From NCBI GenBank assembly GCA_038521865.1, contig JBCBKO010000007.1, forward strand, positions 19,770-83,769: a stretch of 64,000 nt of DNA, written 5' to 3'. Numbering within the stretch: position 1 is the stretch's first letter; the number at the start of each line of letters is the position of its first letter. Below are positions 25,253-33,809 of this stretch, piece after piece. This stretch comes from CALBPI01 sp038521865. GTDB lineage: Bacteria; Pseudomonadota; Gammaproteobacteria; Steroidobacterales; Woeseiaceae. A program made the translations under genes and the position numbers. The notes beneath the pieces are model-generated. The model was not told the DNA's origin, did no database searches, and worked only from the letters and a program-made list of their open reading frames with translations.

Positions 25253-25903
25253 CTAAAACTCAAACGCCGGGACGGGTGCGAAGCCCTTCAGAAACGGCAG
25301 CTCGGTTTCGAACAGCGCTTCTCGTTGCCAATGATCTTGAGACAAGCGTTCGATACGATGTGCGGTCTGTGTGGGGCCTTGGCCGCAGACTACAAACAAC
25401 CGGCCGCCCTCGCGCAGCAGCGTTTTGAAAACGGCAAGCGAACCCGACACCGCGCCGCCAACGACGATGACATCGTAGGGCTGTGATGGCAGCTCGCTCG
25501 AAGCGTCTGCGTTCACCACCGTCACCCGCTCGATCTCAGCCGCTGAAAGCGTCGTTTCGGCCTGCTTCGCAAGATCCGGATCGATTTCAAGTGCGGTAAC
25601 CGTGCCGCCGAGGTGCGCAAGACAGGCACTCAGGTAAGCACTGCCGCAGCCGATTTCGAGCACTTCATCGCCGGTTCGGACCCCTACTGCCTGCAGGATT
25701 CGGCCTTCCATTCTCGGGGTGAACATTCGTTGACCAGATCCGATCGGAATTGGCAGATCAGCGTATGCAGATTGTCGCCATTGTTCGGGTACGAACAATT
25801 CTCGCGGTAGCTCGCTCATTGTCTCGAGAACCCGGTCGTCAACCACGTCCCACGTGCGGACCTGTCCCGTCACCATCTGCTCGCGAGCAGCGTCAAAATT
25901 CAT
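25253..25903 (-). CDS. Protein-L-isoaspartate O-methyltransferase family protein
   Basis: 216-residue SAM-dependent methyltransferase of the Pcm family. It has the SAM loop 'VLEIGCGSAYLSACLAHLG', acidic 'ALEIDPDLA' and 'RMFTPRMEGRILQAV', the motif usually reading S-x-P-x-M just before the SAM domain. The class that sits beside rhodanese and tolC is a divergent Pcm paralogue whose repair activity is uncertain. ATG 25903 fits the conserved N-terminus ('MNFDAAREQMVTGQVR'). Divergent from the GGDEF/EAL gene across about 290 bases in which I see no further gene. Confidence 0.88.
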   Translation of the reverse strand: MNFDAAREQMVTGQVRTWDVVDDRVLETMSELPRELFVPEQWRQSAYADLPIPIGSGQRMFTPRMEGRILQAVGVRTGDEVLEIGCGSAYLSACLAHLGGTVTALEIDPDLAKQAETTLSAAEIERVTVVNADASSELPSQPYDVIVVGGAVSGSLAVFKTLLREGGRLFVVCGQGPTQTAHRIERLSQDHWQREALFETELPFLKGFAPVPAFEF

Positions 25904-26193
25904 CGAATTGTGTCCCTTTGCGTCCCGGGGCGAATTATTCCATAGTCGATGGGGCTGCGGTAGCGACGGCGGCGCCGCGCGTTATGGTGAATCGGGCCGC
26001 TCTATCGGCTGCGGATCAGCTACTCTTTTCATATAAGAAACGTTACAGCGCGGCGGCATCCGAGATCGTTGTGCTGGGCCCGCGAAAATGGGGTGCACGG
26101 ACGCTGCACGAACCCTGGGGCGCAAGATCGACCATGCATCGGACGCGGGGTCAACATACGGCCAGTGCAGGTCGTCAGAGGTGGTTACCACGC

Positions 26194-28497
26194 ATGCCAG
26201 GCATGTACGCATTGCTGACAGGATTGTTGGCGACGATTGTCGTTGTGCTGTCGATCGTGCTGGTGCTCAACCTGCGACGGTCGCGGCATTTGCGATCGCG
26301 TGTGCACGCGCTTCCCGAACAGCTGCGCGAGGTTGCGTCCGACGCGTCCGTAGGGCGTCGACTCGAGGCCGCAGATGATGATGCGCTCGCGCCTTTGCAT
26401 ACGACGCTCAACCAACTCTTCGACACATTGCAGTCACGCGATGAGGCGTTAACCGAGCGCGAAAACGGTGCGGCACGTCTTGCGCAAGCATTACCCGATA
26501 TCGTCTTCATTCACACCGACCGAATCCTTTTTGCGAATGCGGCGACCGCCGCCCTGATCGGCGTAGAGTCCAATCAACTTGTCGACAAGCCCATCACGGA
26601 TTTAGTGAAACCGCCGTACCGGGCATTGCTCAGAGAGACCACCACCCGCAGGTTGGCGGGTGGTGAGGCGCCGGCGCGACAGCAGGTGCAGCTACTCAGT
26701 GTCGAGGAAGGCGCCATCTGGGTCGAAATCAGTTCAGCTTTGACGACCTACCGAGGGACTCAGGCGCTGATGACGATCGCGCGACGTATCGACACAGAGC
26801 GTCGAACCTCGCGCCGCGGCGCTGATGATGAGTTGCGAATGGACCTTGCGCTCGAGGCGATGGCCGAGAGTGTGGTCATGACCGACCGGCAGGGTGTCAT
26901 CACCGCGTTAAACAGTTCAGCTGAGGCCACCCTGGGTGTGCGACGCCGTGATGCCATTGGCGCACCGTTCGGTCGGCTGGCAACGCTGGTCGATGAAATC
27001 GACCACAAGGCGCTTGGTGATCCGGTTGAACGGTGTCTTACCCAGCGCCGGCGAATCAACATGGGCCGTCGAGCGCTCCTACTACGCCCATCCGGGAATG
27101 AGCAGGTGTCTGTCGAGCTTACCGCCTCGCCGATTGAAGACGAAAATACGGTCAAAGGGGTCGTCGTGGTGTTCCATGATGTCGGTGAAATTCGTGGCCA
27201 CGCGAGAAAGATCAGCTACCAGGCGAGCCATGATGCATTGACAGGTCTGATCAACCGACGCGAGTTCGAACAACGCGTTCAGACCGCTGTTGATGAATCG
27301 CGATCAGGGGCGGCCACGCACATGCTCGCCTATCTCGATTTGGACCGGTTCAAGATCGTGAATGATTCCTGTGGTCACCAGGCCGGTGATGATTTGCTAC
27401 GCAAGGTCGCTGCGATCTTGCGCGAGCAAGTGCGTGATTCGGATTCCGTCGCGCGCATCGGTGGTGACGAGTTCGCAATGCTCCTGACTGGCTGCCCGCT
27501 CGAAAAAGCGATGGAGATCGCAGACAACACCTGCTCGGCGATCGCGGACTACCGCTTCGTCTGGCGAGACCGCATTTTTACTATCGGTGTCAGTATCGGC
27601 TTGCTGCAGATGGGTGACAACAGTGGCAGCGTTCAGGATGTGCTGGCAGCCGCGGACTCCGCCTGCTACATGGCGAAGCGCAGCGGTCGTGGCCAGGTGC
27701 ATGTCTATGCCGAGAGTGATCAGATCGTCACGCGCGAGCGCGGCGAGATTCGCTGGCTTCAGCGGCTCCAGGCCGCGCTGAAGGATGGCGGTTTCGGTCT
27801 GGCGGTGCAGCCAATCATCTCTATGGGAGCGCACAGCCCAATGGGACCGGCATGCGAGGTGCTTCTGCGCTTACGTCGGCGCCACGGTGAGCTGATCAAC
27901 CCGGGGGAGTTTCTGGCTGCAGCCGAGCGTTACCAGCTGATGCCTGAGATCGACCGATGGGTGGTGCGTGCCACCTTTGCGTCGATTGCGAATCACGAGA
28001 TCGTTTTGCCGAAAGGCCGCAGTTGCGGGATCAACATCTCGGGTCAAACGCTCTCGGATGCAGGGTTTCTCGAGTTTGTGGTCGATGCGCTGGATACCAG
28101 CGCGGTGTCACCGGAATCGATTTGTTTTGAGGTAACCGAAGAAGCCGTCTATGAGCACTTCGCCAACGCGCAAAGATTTATTGAGGTGCTGCATGGTATG
28201 GGCGCGCGATTCGCACTCGACAACTATGGCAGTGCACCAGGCGCGTTTTCCCGACTGCGCGACCTGCCGATCGATTTCCTGAAAATCGACGGCAGGCTGA
28301 CACGCAATTTGTCCGAGGATTCGGTCAATCAGGAGCTGGTGGCTTCCATGATTCGTCTGGCCGATACGATGCACTTTCGCACTGTTGCTGAAGAGGTCGA
28401 GGCACAGGACGATTTCGATACACTAAGAGATCTCGGCGTTGACTTCGCCCAGGGCTACTTCATTCGCAAACCCGCGATGGTGGGCGGCGGGCAATAA
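26194..28497 (+). CDS. Membrane PAS-GGDEF-EAL protein (c-di-GMP turnover)
   Basis: 767 residues: one transmembrane helix (about 8-28), two PAS-like domains (about 90-210 and 215-335), a GGDEF domain with intact 'RIGGDEF' (423-427) and an I-site RxxD ('RDSD') exactly five residues before it, then an EAL domain. The GGDEF looks active and product-inhibited. The EAL domain departs from consensus: EVL at 555-557 for EAL, 'ALDNYGSAPGAF' with Asn for the second Asp of the DDFG motif, although 'FLKIDG' and 'GVDFAQGYFI' remain. ATG 26194 with AGAGGTGG upstream is preferred over far longer readings that would overlap the divergent gene. Confidence 0.88.
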   Translation: MPGMYALLTGLLATIVVVLSIVLVLNLRRSRHLRSRVHALPEQLREVASDASVGRRLEAADDDALAPLHTTLNQLFDTLQSRDEALTERENGAARLAQALPDIVFIHTDRILFANAATAALIGVESNQLVDKPITDLVKPPYRALLRETTTRRLAGGEAPARQQVQLLSVEEGAIWVEISSALTTYRGTQALMTIARRIDTERRTSRRGADDELRMDLALEAMAESVVMTDRQGVITALNSSAEATLGVRRRDAIGAPFGRLATLVDEIDHKALGDPVERCLTQRRRINMGRRALLLRPSGNEQVSVELTASPIEDENTVKGVVVVFHDVGEIRGHARKISYQASHDALTGLINRREFEQRVQTAVDESRSGAATHMLAYLDLDRFKIVNDSCGHQAGDDLLRKVAAILREQVRDSDSVARIGGDEFAMLLTGCPLEKAMEIADNTCSAIADYRFVWRDRIFTIGVSIGLLQMGDNSGSVQDVLAAADSACYMAKRSGRGQVHVYAESDQIVTRERGEIRWLQRLQAALKDGGFGLAVQPIISMGAHSPMGPACEVLLRLRRRHGELINPGEFLAAAERYQLMPEIDRWVVRATFASIANHEIVLPKGRSCGINISGQTLSDAGFLEFVVDALDTSAVSPESICFEVTEEAVYEHFANAQRFIEVLHGMGARFALDNYGSAPGAFSRLRDLPIDFLKIDGRLTRNLSEDSVNQELVASMIRLADTMHFRTVAEEVEAQDDFDTLRDLGVDFAQGYFIRKPAMVGGGQ

Positions 28498-28498
28498 G

Positions 28499-28526
28499 AA
28501 AAGCCTGGCATCATCGCCAGGCTTTT
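28499..28526. terminator. Bidirectional terminator between the GGDEF/EAL gene and the phosphofructokinase gene
   Basis: Stem AAAAGCCTGGC / GCCAGGCTTTTT with a six-base loop, A-rich on one side and T-rich on the other, so it can end both convergent transcripts. Confidence 0.85.
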
Positions 28527-28563
28527 TGACAATCAGATGTCAGTCACGAGACATCGGACCAAC

Positions 28564-29826
28564 CTAGACTTTGAACTCGTCGTTCAGACGCTTCCTCACA
28601 GGATGATTCTTGAGCGTGACGTAGGCGGGCAAGCCATTTTTAAATGGCGGGAAGTCCTCGCCCCGAATCAGCGGCTCCAGATAGCGTCGTGCACGCGCGG
28701 TGATTCCGAAGCCGTCTTTGGTGATGTAGCTTCTCGGTACGTGCTTCTCTTTGTTCGCAACTCGTGACAGAGGTGCCTTGTCGATCTTCCACCGATACGG
28801 CTTGTCAGAGGTACGTTTGATGACCGGCATCACTGCCGTTTGGCCTTGCAGCGCCAGTTCAACCGCACGTTTGCCAACGGCGTAAGCCTGGTCAACGTCG
28901 GTGGCGGAGGCGAGGTGACGCGCTGCTCGCTGCAGATAATCGGCGACCGCGTAGTGATACTTGTAGCCATGCGCGTCGCGCACCATTTGAGCAACAACAG
29001 GTGCGACGCCGCCCAACTGAGCATGACCGAACGCATCTCTCGTGCCGCTTTCCGCCAGGAATTGCCCATTCTTGTAGCGCGCACCCTCAGAGACCACGAT
29101 CACGCAATATCCGTAGTCCTCGACGCACTGTTTCACCTTTTTCAGGAAGGCGGGCTTCTCAAAGGGGATCTCGGGGAACAAAATGATGTGCGGTGCACTG
29201 CCTGCACCTTCGCCCGCCAGACCGCCTGCCGCGGCGATCCAACCAGCGTGGCGGCCCATGACCTCCAGAATGAAGACCTTCGTGGAGGTTTCCGCCATGG
29301 ACGCCACATCGAGCGCCGCTTCCTGAGTGGATACGGCGATGTATTTGGCAACGGATCCGAAGCCGGGACAGCAATCAGTCAGCGGGAGATCGTTGTCGAC
29401 CGTTTTCGGGATGCCAATGCAGGTGAGATCAAGGCCTTTCTGCTTCGCCATGACCGAGACCTTATGGGCCGTGTCCATCGAATCATTGCCGCCGTTGTAG
29501 AAAAAGTAGCCGATGTCGTGTGCTCTGAACACCTCGATCAGACGCTCATACTCCGCCTGGTTTTCCTCGAGGCTTTTGAGTTTGTAACGGGCACTGCCGA
29601 ACGCGCCCCCGGGCAGATAGCGCAGTGCAGCAACGTTGCGCGCTGATTCGCGATTGGTGTCGATCATGTCCTCCGTCAATGCACCGATAATTCCGTGCCG
29701 GCCTGCATAGACGCGTTTAATTCTGTCCTTATGCTTGCGGGCCGTCTCGATGACGCCGCAGGCGCTTGCGTTGATAACGGCCGTAACACCGCCTGATTGG
29801 GCGTAGAACGCGTTTTTTCCAGACAT
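28564..29826 (-). CDS. pfp: 6-phosphofructokinase, probably pyrophosphate-dependent
   Basis: 420 residues. Converts fructose 6-phosphate and fructose 1,6-bisphosphate; the PPi form is reversible. The motif 'YNGGNDSMDTAHK' has GGND where ATP enzymes have GGDG, and 'PKTVDNDLPLTD' carries the Lys that marks PPi-dependent enzymes (ATP type: GTIDNDI). 'MGRHAGWIAAAGGLA' is also typical. ATG 29826 has AGGAGACG upstream; a longer frame to 29868 is not needed. Fits a central-metabolism setup with tkt-gap-pgk-pyk further on. PPi use is inferred from motifs. Confidence 0.88.
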   Translation of the reverse strand: MSGKNAFYAQSGGVTAVINASACGVIETARKHKDRIKRVYAGRHGIIGALTEDMIDTNRESARNVAALRYLPGGAFGSARYKLKSLEENQAEYERLIEVFRAHDIGYFFYNGGNDSMDTAHKVSVMAKQKGLDLTCIGIPKTVDNDLPLTDCCPGFGSVAKYIAVSTQEAALDVASMAETSTKVFILEVMGRHAGWIAAAGGLAGEGAGSAPHIILFPEIPFEKPAFLKKVKQCVEDYGYCVIVVSEGARYKNGQFLAESGTRDAFGHAQLGGVAPVVAQMVRDAHGYKYHYAVADYLQRAARHLASATDVDQAYAVGKRAVELALQGQTAVMPVIKRTSDKPYRWKIDKAPLSRVANKEKHVPRSYITKDGFGITARARRYLEPLIRGEDFPPFKNGLPAYVTLKNHPVRKRLNDEFKV

Positions 29827-29987
29827 AATCTTGCTCGTCTCCTGAGGCAGCGTGGATATGTGGCGCAAAGGATACCCAAAACCGAGGTGTCTCGCGCCCG
29901 TCGGGCGTTGACCTGCTCGCGCAAGCCCGTTAGGGTTGCCGGCTCTTTATTAGCGCTGCTTGCAGCGTAACGATGATCAGGTGAATT

Positions 29988-30629
29988 ATGCGGCTTGTAC
30001 TGCTTGGTGCACCGGGGTCCGGCAAGGGCACTCAGGCACAAAGACTGATGGCGGATCGGGGTATCCCGCAAGTTTCGACGGGCGACTTATTGCGTGCTGC
30101 CGTAAAGGCGGGCACCGAGCTCGGTCAGCGGGCGAAATCGGCGATGGATGCTGGTGAGCTGGTTTCCGATGACATTGTGCTGGGCATGATCCGGGAGCGA
30201 CTTGCCGAGCCGGACACAGCGGAGGGCTTCGTGCTTGACGGCTTTCCGCGCAACACAGCACAGGCAGAGGCATTAGAAGGTGTGCTCGCTGAAATCGATC
30301 AGCCACTCGACGCCGCTGTGCTGATGCAGGTCGACACCGACATCTTGATGAAGCGGCTCTCCGGCCGTCGAACTTGCTCGAAGAGTGGCAAGGTGCTCAA
30401 TATCCACTTCTCACCGAAGGAAGACATTCAGGCGACGCTCGACATGGGTGGCGAGCTGCTGCAGCGTGACGACGATCAAGAAGCCACGATCGCTAATCGC
30501 CTGAAGGTCTATGAAGAGCAGACCTCGCCTTTGATCGATTACTACAAGTCACAGGACAAGCTGGTAGTCGTCGATGCCGTCGGGTCGATGGACGAAGTGC
30601 AGCAGCGTTTGCTCACAGCGGTCTCGTAA
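29988..30629 (+). CDS. adk: Adenylate kinase
   Basis: 213 residues, a usual bacterial Adk length. P-loop 'GAPGSGKGTQA' at 7-17, NMP-binding 'ISTGDLLR'-type segment ('QVSTGDLLRAAV'), 'LDGFPRNTAQAEAL', and a long LID beginning 'SGRRTCSKSGKVLNI'. The LID has one cysteine only, so it is not the zinc-binding type. Balances ATP+AMP with 2 ADP in the cytosol. ATG 29988 has AGGTGA upstream. A small hairpin (CGCTGC/GCAGCG, 29954-29967) lies in the leader. Converges with rnd across 20 bases. Confidence 0.97.
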   Translation: MRLVLLGAPGSGKGTQAQRLMADRGIPQVSTGDLLRAAVKAGTELGQRAKSAMDAGELVSDDIVLGMIRERLAEPDTAEGFVLDGFPRNTAQAEALEGVLAEIDQPLDAAVLMQVDTDILMKRLSGRRTCSKSGKVLNIHFSPKEDIQATLDMGGELLQRDDDQEATIANRLKVYEEQTSPLIDYYKSQDKLVVVDAVGSMDEVQQRLLTAVS

Positions 30630-30649
30630 CCGACAGTTGCCGTGCGCAT

Positions 30650-31783
30650 TCAGGCGTTCGGCATTAGTGGTGCAAGGATAGGTTCCAAGAGCGGTTGCCG
30701 CCAGCCGCGCAATGCCCGCAGGTTGTGATTGCCGAGGGCAGCTTGCTTCAGCTCTCGCTGCGGCGCTAGAACTTCACTCTCAAGCTGTAGCGACACGCCC
30801 AGTTCCCGTACCTGCTTAGCCATGGCTTTTTGGATAGCCCGAGTCTCATTGTCCGGGCGCTCGGTTGGGGTTGGCGGTTCTGGTAAGTCGCCTCCCAGAA
30901 CGCGCACGACAGATTGTCCGTGTCGGCCCGCACTGCGATTATCCATCCCCTTGACTTTACCCACGTCGGCGACTGCTTTGGGGTTGTCAAAGGAGAGGTT
31001 GATCAACGCTTCGTCCCGTAGCACCCACTGTCGCGGCAGGTTGCGACGCAAAGCCTCTTTTTCACGCCACTCGGATAACGCCATTGCGCGCTGCTGAACC
31101 GGGTACGGCAAACGCCGTATCCCGCGAAGCCGTGTCCACGCCTCGGATGGCGCCACGTCATACTTGCTGCGATCGAGAATATCTTCGCAGTCCTCGATCA
31201 CCCAATCCGAGCGGCCGAGCGTCTGTGCTCGCTCCGCGAGCGCTTCTCGCACTTGTGCCAGATAGCGCACGTCATCAACCGCGTAGGCCAGCACATCCTC
31301 TGCTAAAGGTCTGCGACTCCAGTTGGTTCGAGTGTGTGCCTTGTCCAATTGGACATCACAAAACATCTCGACCAGTTTTGCGTAACCCACCTGAGGCGGG
31401 AGACCTACGATGCCAGCGGCAATCTGCGTATCGTAGACAAGCTCGGGTAATTGGCCTGTCGTTTCCAAAAGCACTTCGAGATCCTGTCGCCCAGAGTGCA
31501 GCGTCAGTTCTTTACCGAGCAAGGTTGGCCAGAATTGATCTGTCTCGATCTCACTAAGGGGATCGATGAGAAAGTGCTCGTCGTCGATAGCCAGTTGGGC
31601 GAGACACAGGTTTGGGTGATAGGTTCGCTCGCGCAGGAACTCCGTGTCGAACCCCACGTGTTCGACCTGCTCTAGCTTGGATGACAGTGCATCAAGCGCA
31701 TCCTGTGAATCAATGTAGTGGATGTCGCGCCTCGACTCGGGAGGAGGGGAAGACCGCGCAGGATGGCACGGACTGTGGAACAA
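30650..31783 (-). CDS. rnd: Ribonuclease D
   Basis: About 377 residues, equal to the E. coli enzyme. A 3'-5' exoribonuclease that trims tRNA and other stable RNA. DEDD exonuclease residues: 'GFDTEFLRERTYHP', 'HSGRQDLEVLL' and 'YAVDDVRYL'; an HRDC domain follows ('RRNLPRQWVLRDEALINLS'). The start is uncertain: no ATG or GTG lies near the domain, TTG 31783 gives the right length, and ATG 31861 would overlap the divergent mpl start. Divergent with mpl, convergent with adk. Confidence 0.93.
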   Translation of the reverse strand: MFHSPCHPARSSPPPESRRDIHYIDSQDALDALSSKLEQVEHVGFDTEFLRERTYHPNLCLAQLAIDDEHFLIDPLSEIETDQFWPTLLGKELTLHSGRQDLEVLLETTGQLPELVYDTQIAAGIVGLPPQVGYAKLVEMFCDVQLDKAHTRTNWSRRPLAEDVLAYAVDDVRYLAQVREALAERAQTLGRSDWVIEDCEDILDRSKYDVAPSEAWTRLRGIRRLPYPVQQRAMALSEWREKEALRRNLPRQWVLRDEALINLSFDNPKAVADVGKVKGMDNRSAGRHGQSVVRVLGGDLPEPPTPTERPDNETRAIQKAMAKQVRELGVSLQLESEVLAPQRELKQAALGNHNLRALRGWRQPLLEPILAPLMPNA

Positions 31784-31853
31784 TGTAGCAGAGCTGTCGC
31801 TGCAGCAGGGTTTTTTTGGAGTATCGCGCGGTTGTCGTGCCGCGACATCGAAG

Positions 31854-33206
31854 ATGCACATCCACATACTTGGCATCTGCGGCACCTTCATGGGAGGCAT
31901 CGCCGCACTAGCGCAGCAGGCAGGGCACCGGGTGACCGGGTGCGATCAGAATGTGTACCCGCCGATGAGCACGCAGCTCGAATCTCTCGGCATTGAGCTG
32001 ATTGAAGGGTGGGGTACTGAGCAGCTTGGGCTGAAGCCGGATCTCTTTGTGATTGGCAATGTTGTCAGTCGTGGAAATCCATTGATGGAGGCAATACTGA
32101 AAGCAAGATTGCCTTTCAGTAGTGGGCCGCAGTGGCTTGGTGAGCACGTTTTGGCAGGCCGTAGACCCATTGCGGTCGCTGGTACACACGGCAAGACAAC
32201 AACAACCGCAATCATTGCGTGGACCCTACAACACGCAGGACTTGCGCCAGGGTTCTTGGTCGGCGGTGTTGTCCCTCAACTTTCGGTGAGTGCTGCGCTT
32301 GGCGACGGCCCCTGTTTTGTCGTTGAAGCGGACGAATACGACACCGCGTTTTTCGATAAGCGCGCAAAGTTTGTGCACTACCGTCCTGATGTGGCGATTG
32401 TGAACAACATCGAGTTCGATCATGCCGACATCTACTCCAGCCTCGAGGATATCCAGTGGCAGTTCCATCAATTGATGCGCATCGTGCCGGGAGACGGGCT
32501 GGTAGTTCACAACCACCACGACGACAACGTCGCGAACGTCCTCTCGCAGGGTTGCTGGTCACCGCGTCGTTCGGTGAGTGCAGTCGCGGGATCAGGCGCG
32601 GATGTGATTGCGACGATTCAGGATGATGGCGCACTGCAAATCCAATCAGGCGGAGCGCTCGTTACTACGCACTGGAATATGCGGGGGTCATTCAATGCTG
32701 CCAACGCGGCCGCGGCAACTGCGGCTTGTCTGCATGCGGGGCTGACCCTCGAACAGGTCGCAAAGGGTTTAGCGAGTTTTGAAGGCGTTAAACGTCGTCT
32801 TGAGCCTTTGACCGAGGTTAATGGCGCTACGGTGTACGACGACTTTGCACATCACCCGACCGCGATTCGCGCAACACTTGCGACGGTAGCTCGAGAGACT
32901 GTCGGCAACGTCATAGCGGTTTTCGAGCCGCGTTCAAATACAATGCGCGCGGGGGTTCACAAAGATACGCTGGCGGCCGCATTCCAAGATGCAGATCAGA
33001 CCATCGTGCTGTCCACGACACCGCTCGATTGGGACGTTGTCGACGCGTTTGAAAGCGCAACCGGAGAGATGCGGCTCTGCGACAACGCTGCCCGCGCCGC
33101 TGACCATCTGAAAGCGATAGCAAAAGCGGGTGATACTGTTGTTTTGCTCAGCAATGGTGCGCTGGATGGATTGCGCGAGAGACTTTTGCGAGAGGAGGCC
33201 GCATGA
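31854..33206 (+). CDS. mpl: UDP-N-acetylmuramate:L-alanyl-gamma-D-glutamyl-meso-diaminopimelate ligase
   Basis: 450-residue Mur-ligase-family enzyme that recycles murein tripeptide onto UDP-MurNAc. N-terminal 'IHILGICGTFMGGIAAL', ATP loop 'VAGTHGKTTTTAI', 'EADEYDTAFFDKR' and the C-terminal 'YDDFAHHPTAI' are diagnostic of Mpl against MurC. ATG 31854 begins exactly at the conserved domain; no clear ribosome site is seen. The last codons overlap the next gene by four bases. Confidence 0.96.
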   Translation: MHIHILGICGTFMGGIAALAQQAGHRVTGCDQNVYPPMSTQLESLGIELIEGWGTEQLGLKPDLFVIGNVVSRGNPLMEAILKARLPFSSGPQWLGEHVLAGRRPIAVAGTHGKTTTTAIIAWTLQHAGLAPGFLVGGVVPQLSVSAALGDGPCFVVEADEYDTAFFDKRAKFVHYRPDVAIVNNIEFDHADIYSSLEDIQWQFHQLMRIVPGDGLVVHNHHDDNVANVLSQGCWSPRRSVSAVAGSGADVIATIQDDGALQIQSGGALVTTHWNMRGSFNAANAAAATAACLHAGLTLEQVAKGLASFEGVKRRLEPLTEVNGATVYDDFAHHPTAIRATLATVARETVGNVIAVFEPRSNTMRAGVHKDTLAAAFQDADQTIVLSTTPLDWDVVDAFESATGEMRLCDNAARAADHLKAIAKAGDTVVLLSNGALDGLRERLLREEAA

Positions 33207-33805
33207 GCACATTCGAAGTGCCACTATTCCCGCTCGGAACGGTGTTGTTCCCGGGTGGACCGTTGCCCCTGCGGATTTTTGAGACGCGATATACCGATAT
33301 GATCGGGAAGTGCATGCGGGAAGGCAGTGTCTTTGGCGTAGTGGGCATTCGGGCTGGACGGGAGGTGGGTCCTTCCGAAATCCACGACGTCGGAACCACC
33401 GCCCGCATTACCGATTTTTACCAGGGTAGCGACGGGCTGCTCGGAATCACCGCGATTGGCGAGACCCGGTTCCGTATCCTCGAAGAGCGGATCGAACCTG
33501 ATGGCTTACGAATCGGTCTGGTTGAGCCGTTGCCGGTCGCCGAGACCGAGCCGCTCCCTGAACGTTTCTCGGAACTAGCTGGCATCCTCGATTCAGTGCT
33601 CGACGATCTCGGTAAGCTTTACGCTGATCTGCCTCGGCAATTGGAAGATGCGACATGGGTTGGCTATCGCTTTTGCGAAATCCTCCCTGTTGGCGTTGCC
33701 CGCAAGCAGTATTGCCTGGAGGAGGCGACGCCGATCGAACGACTTGAGTTTATCGAGGCCGTGCTCAGTCAGGCGCGCCAGCAGGCGACACGCGACGACG
33801 ACTGA
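33203..33805 (+). CDS. LON substrate-binding domain protein
   Basis: 200 residues carrying only the N-terminal substrate-recognition domain of Lon protease ('VPLFPLGTVLFPGGPLPLRI', 'RYTDMIGKC'), without ATPase or protease. Stand-alone versions are common in gammaproteobacteria, often near mpl; their function is not established, perhaps protein quality control. ATG 33203 overlaps the mpl stop (ATGA), so translation is coupled. Cytosolic. Converges with hemL across four bases. Confidence 0.88.
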   Translation: MSTFEVPLFPLGTVLFPGGPLPLRIFETRYTDMIGKCMREGSVFGVVGIRAGREVGPSEIHDVGTTARITDFYQGSDGLLGITAIGETRFRILEERIEPDGLRIGLVEPLPVAETEPLPERFSELAGILDSVLDDLGKLYADLPRQLEDATWVGYRFCEILPVGVARKQYCLEEATPIERLEFIEAVLSQARQQATRDDD

Positions 33806-33809
33806 GCGT

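Noticed and set aside
25750..26193. Longer start for the GGDEF/EAL protein
   Set aside because: It would overlap the divergent methyltransferase gene, and the added residues show no domain; ATG 26194 has a good ribosome site and precedes the membrane helix.
28840..29646. 268-residue plus-strand frame opposite the phosphofructokinase
   Set aside because: Antisense shadow; the minus-strand protein has complete family motifs.
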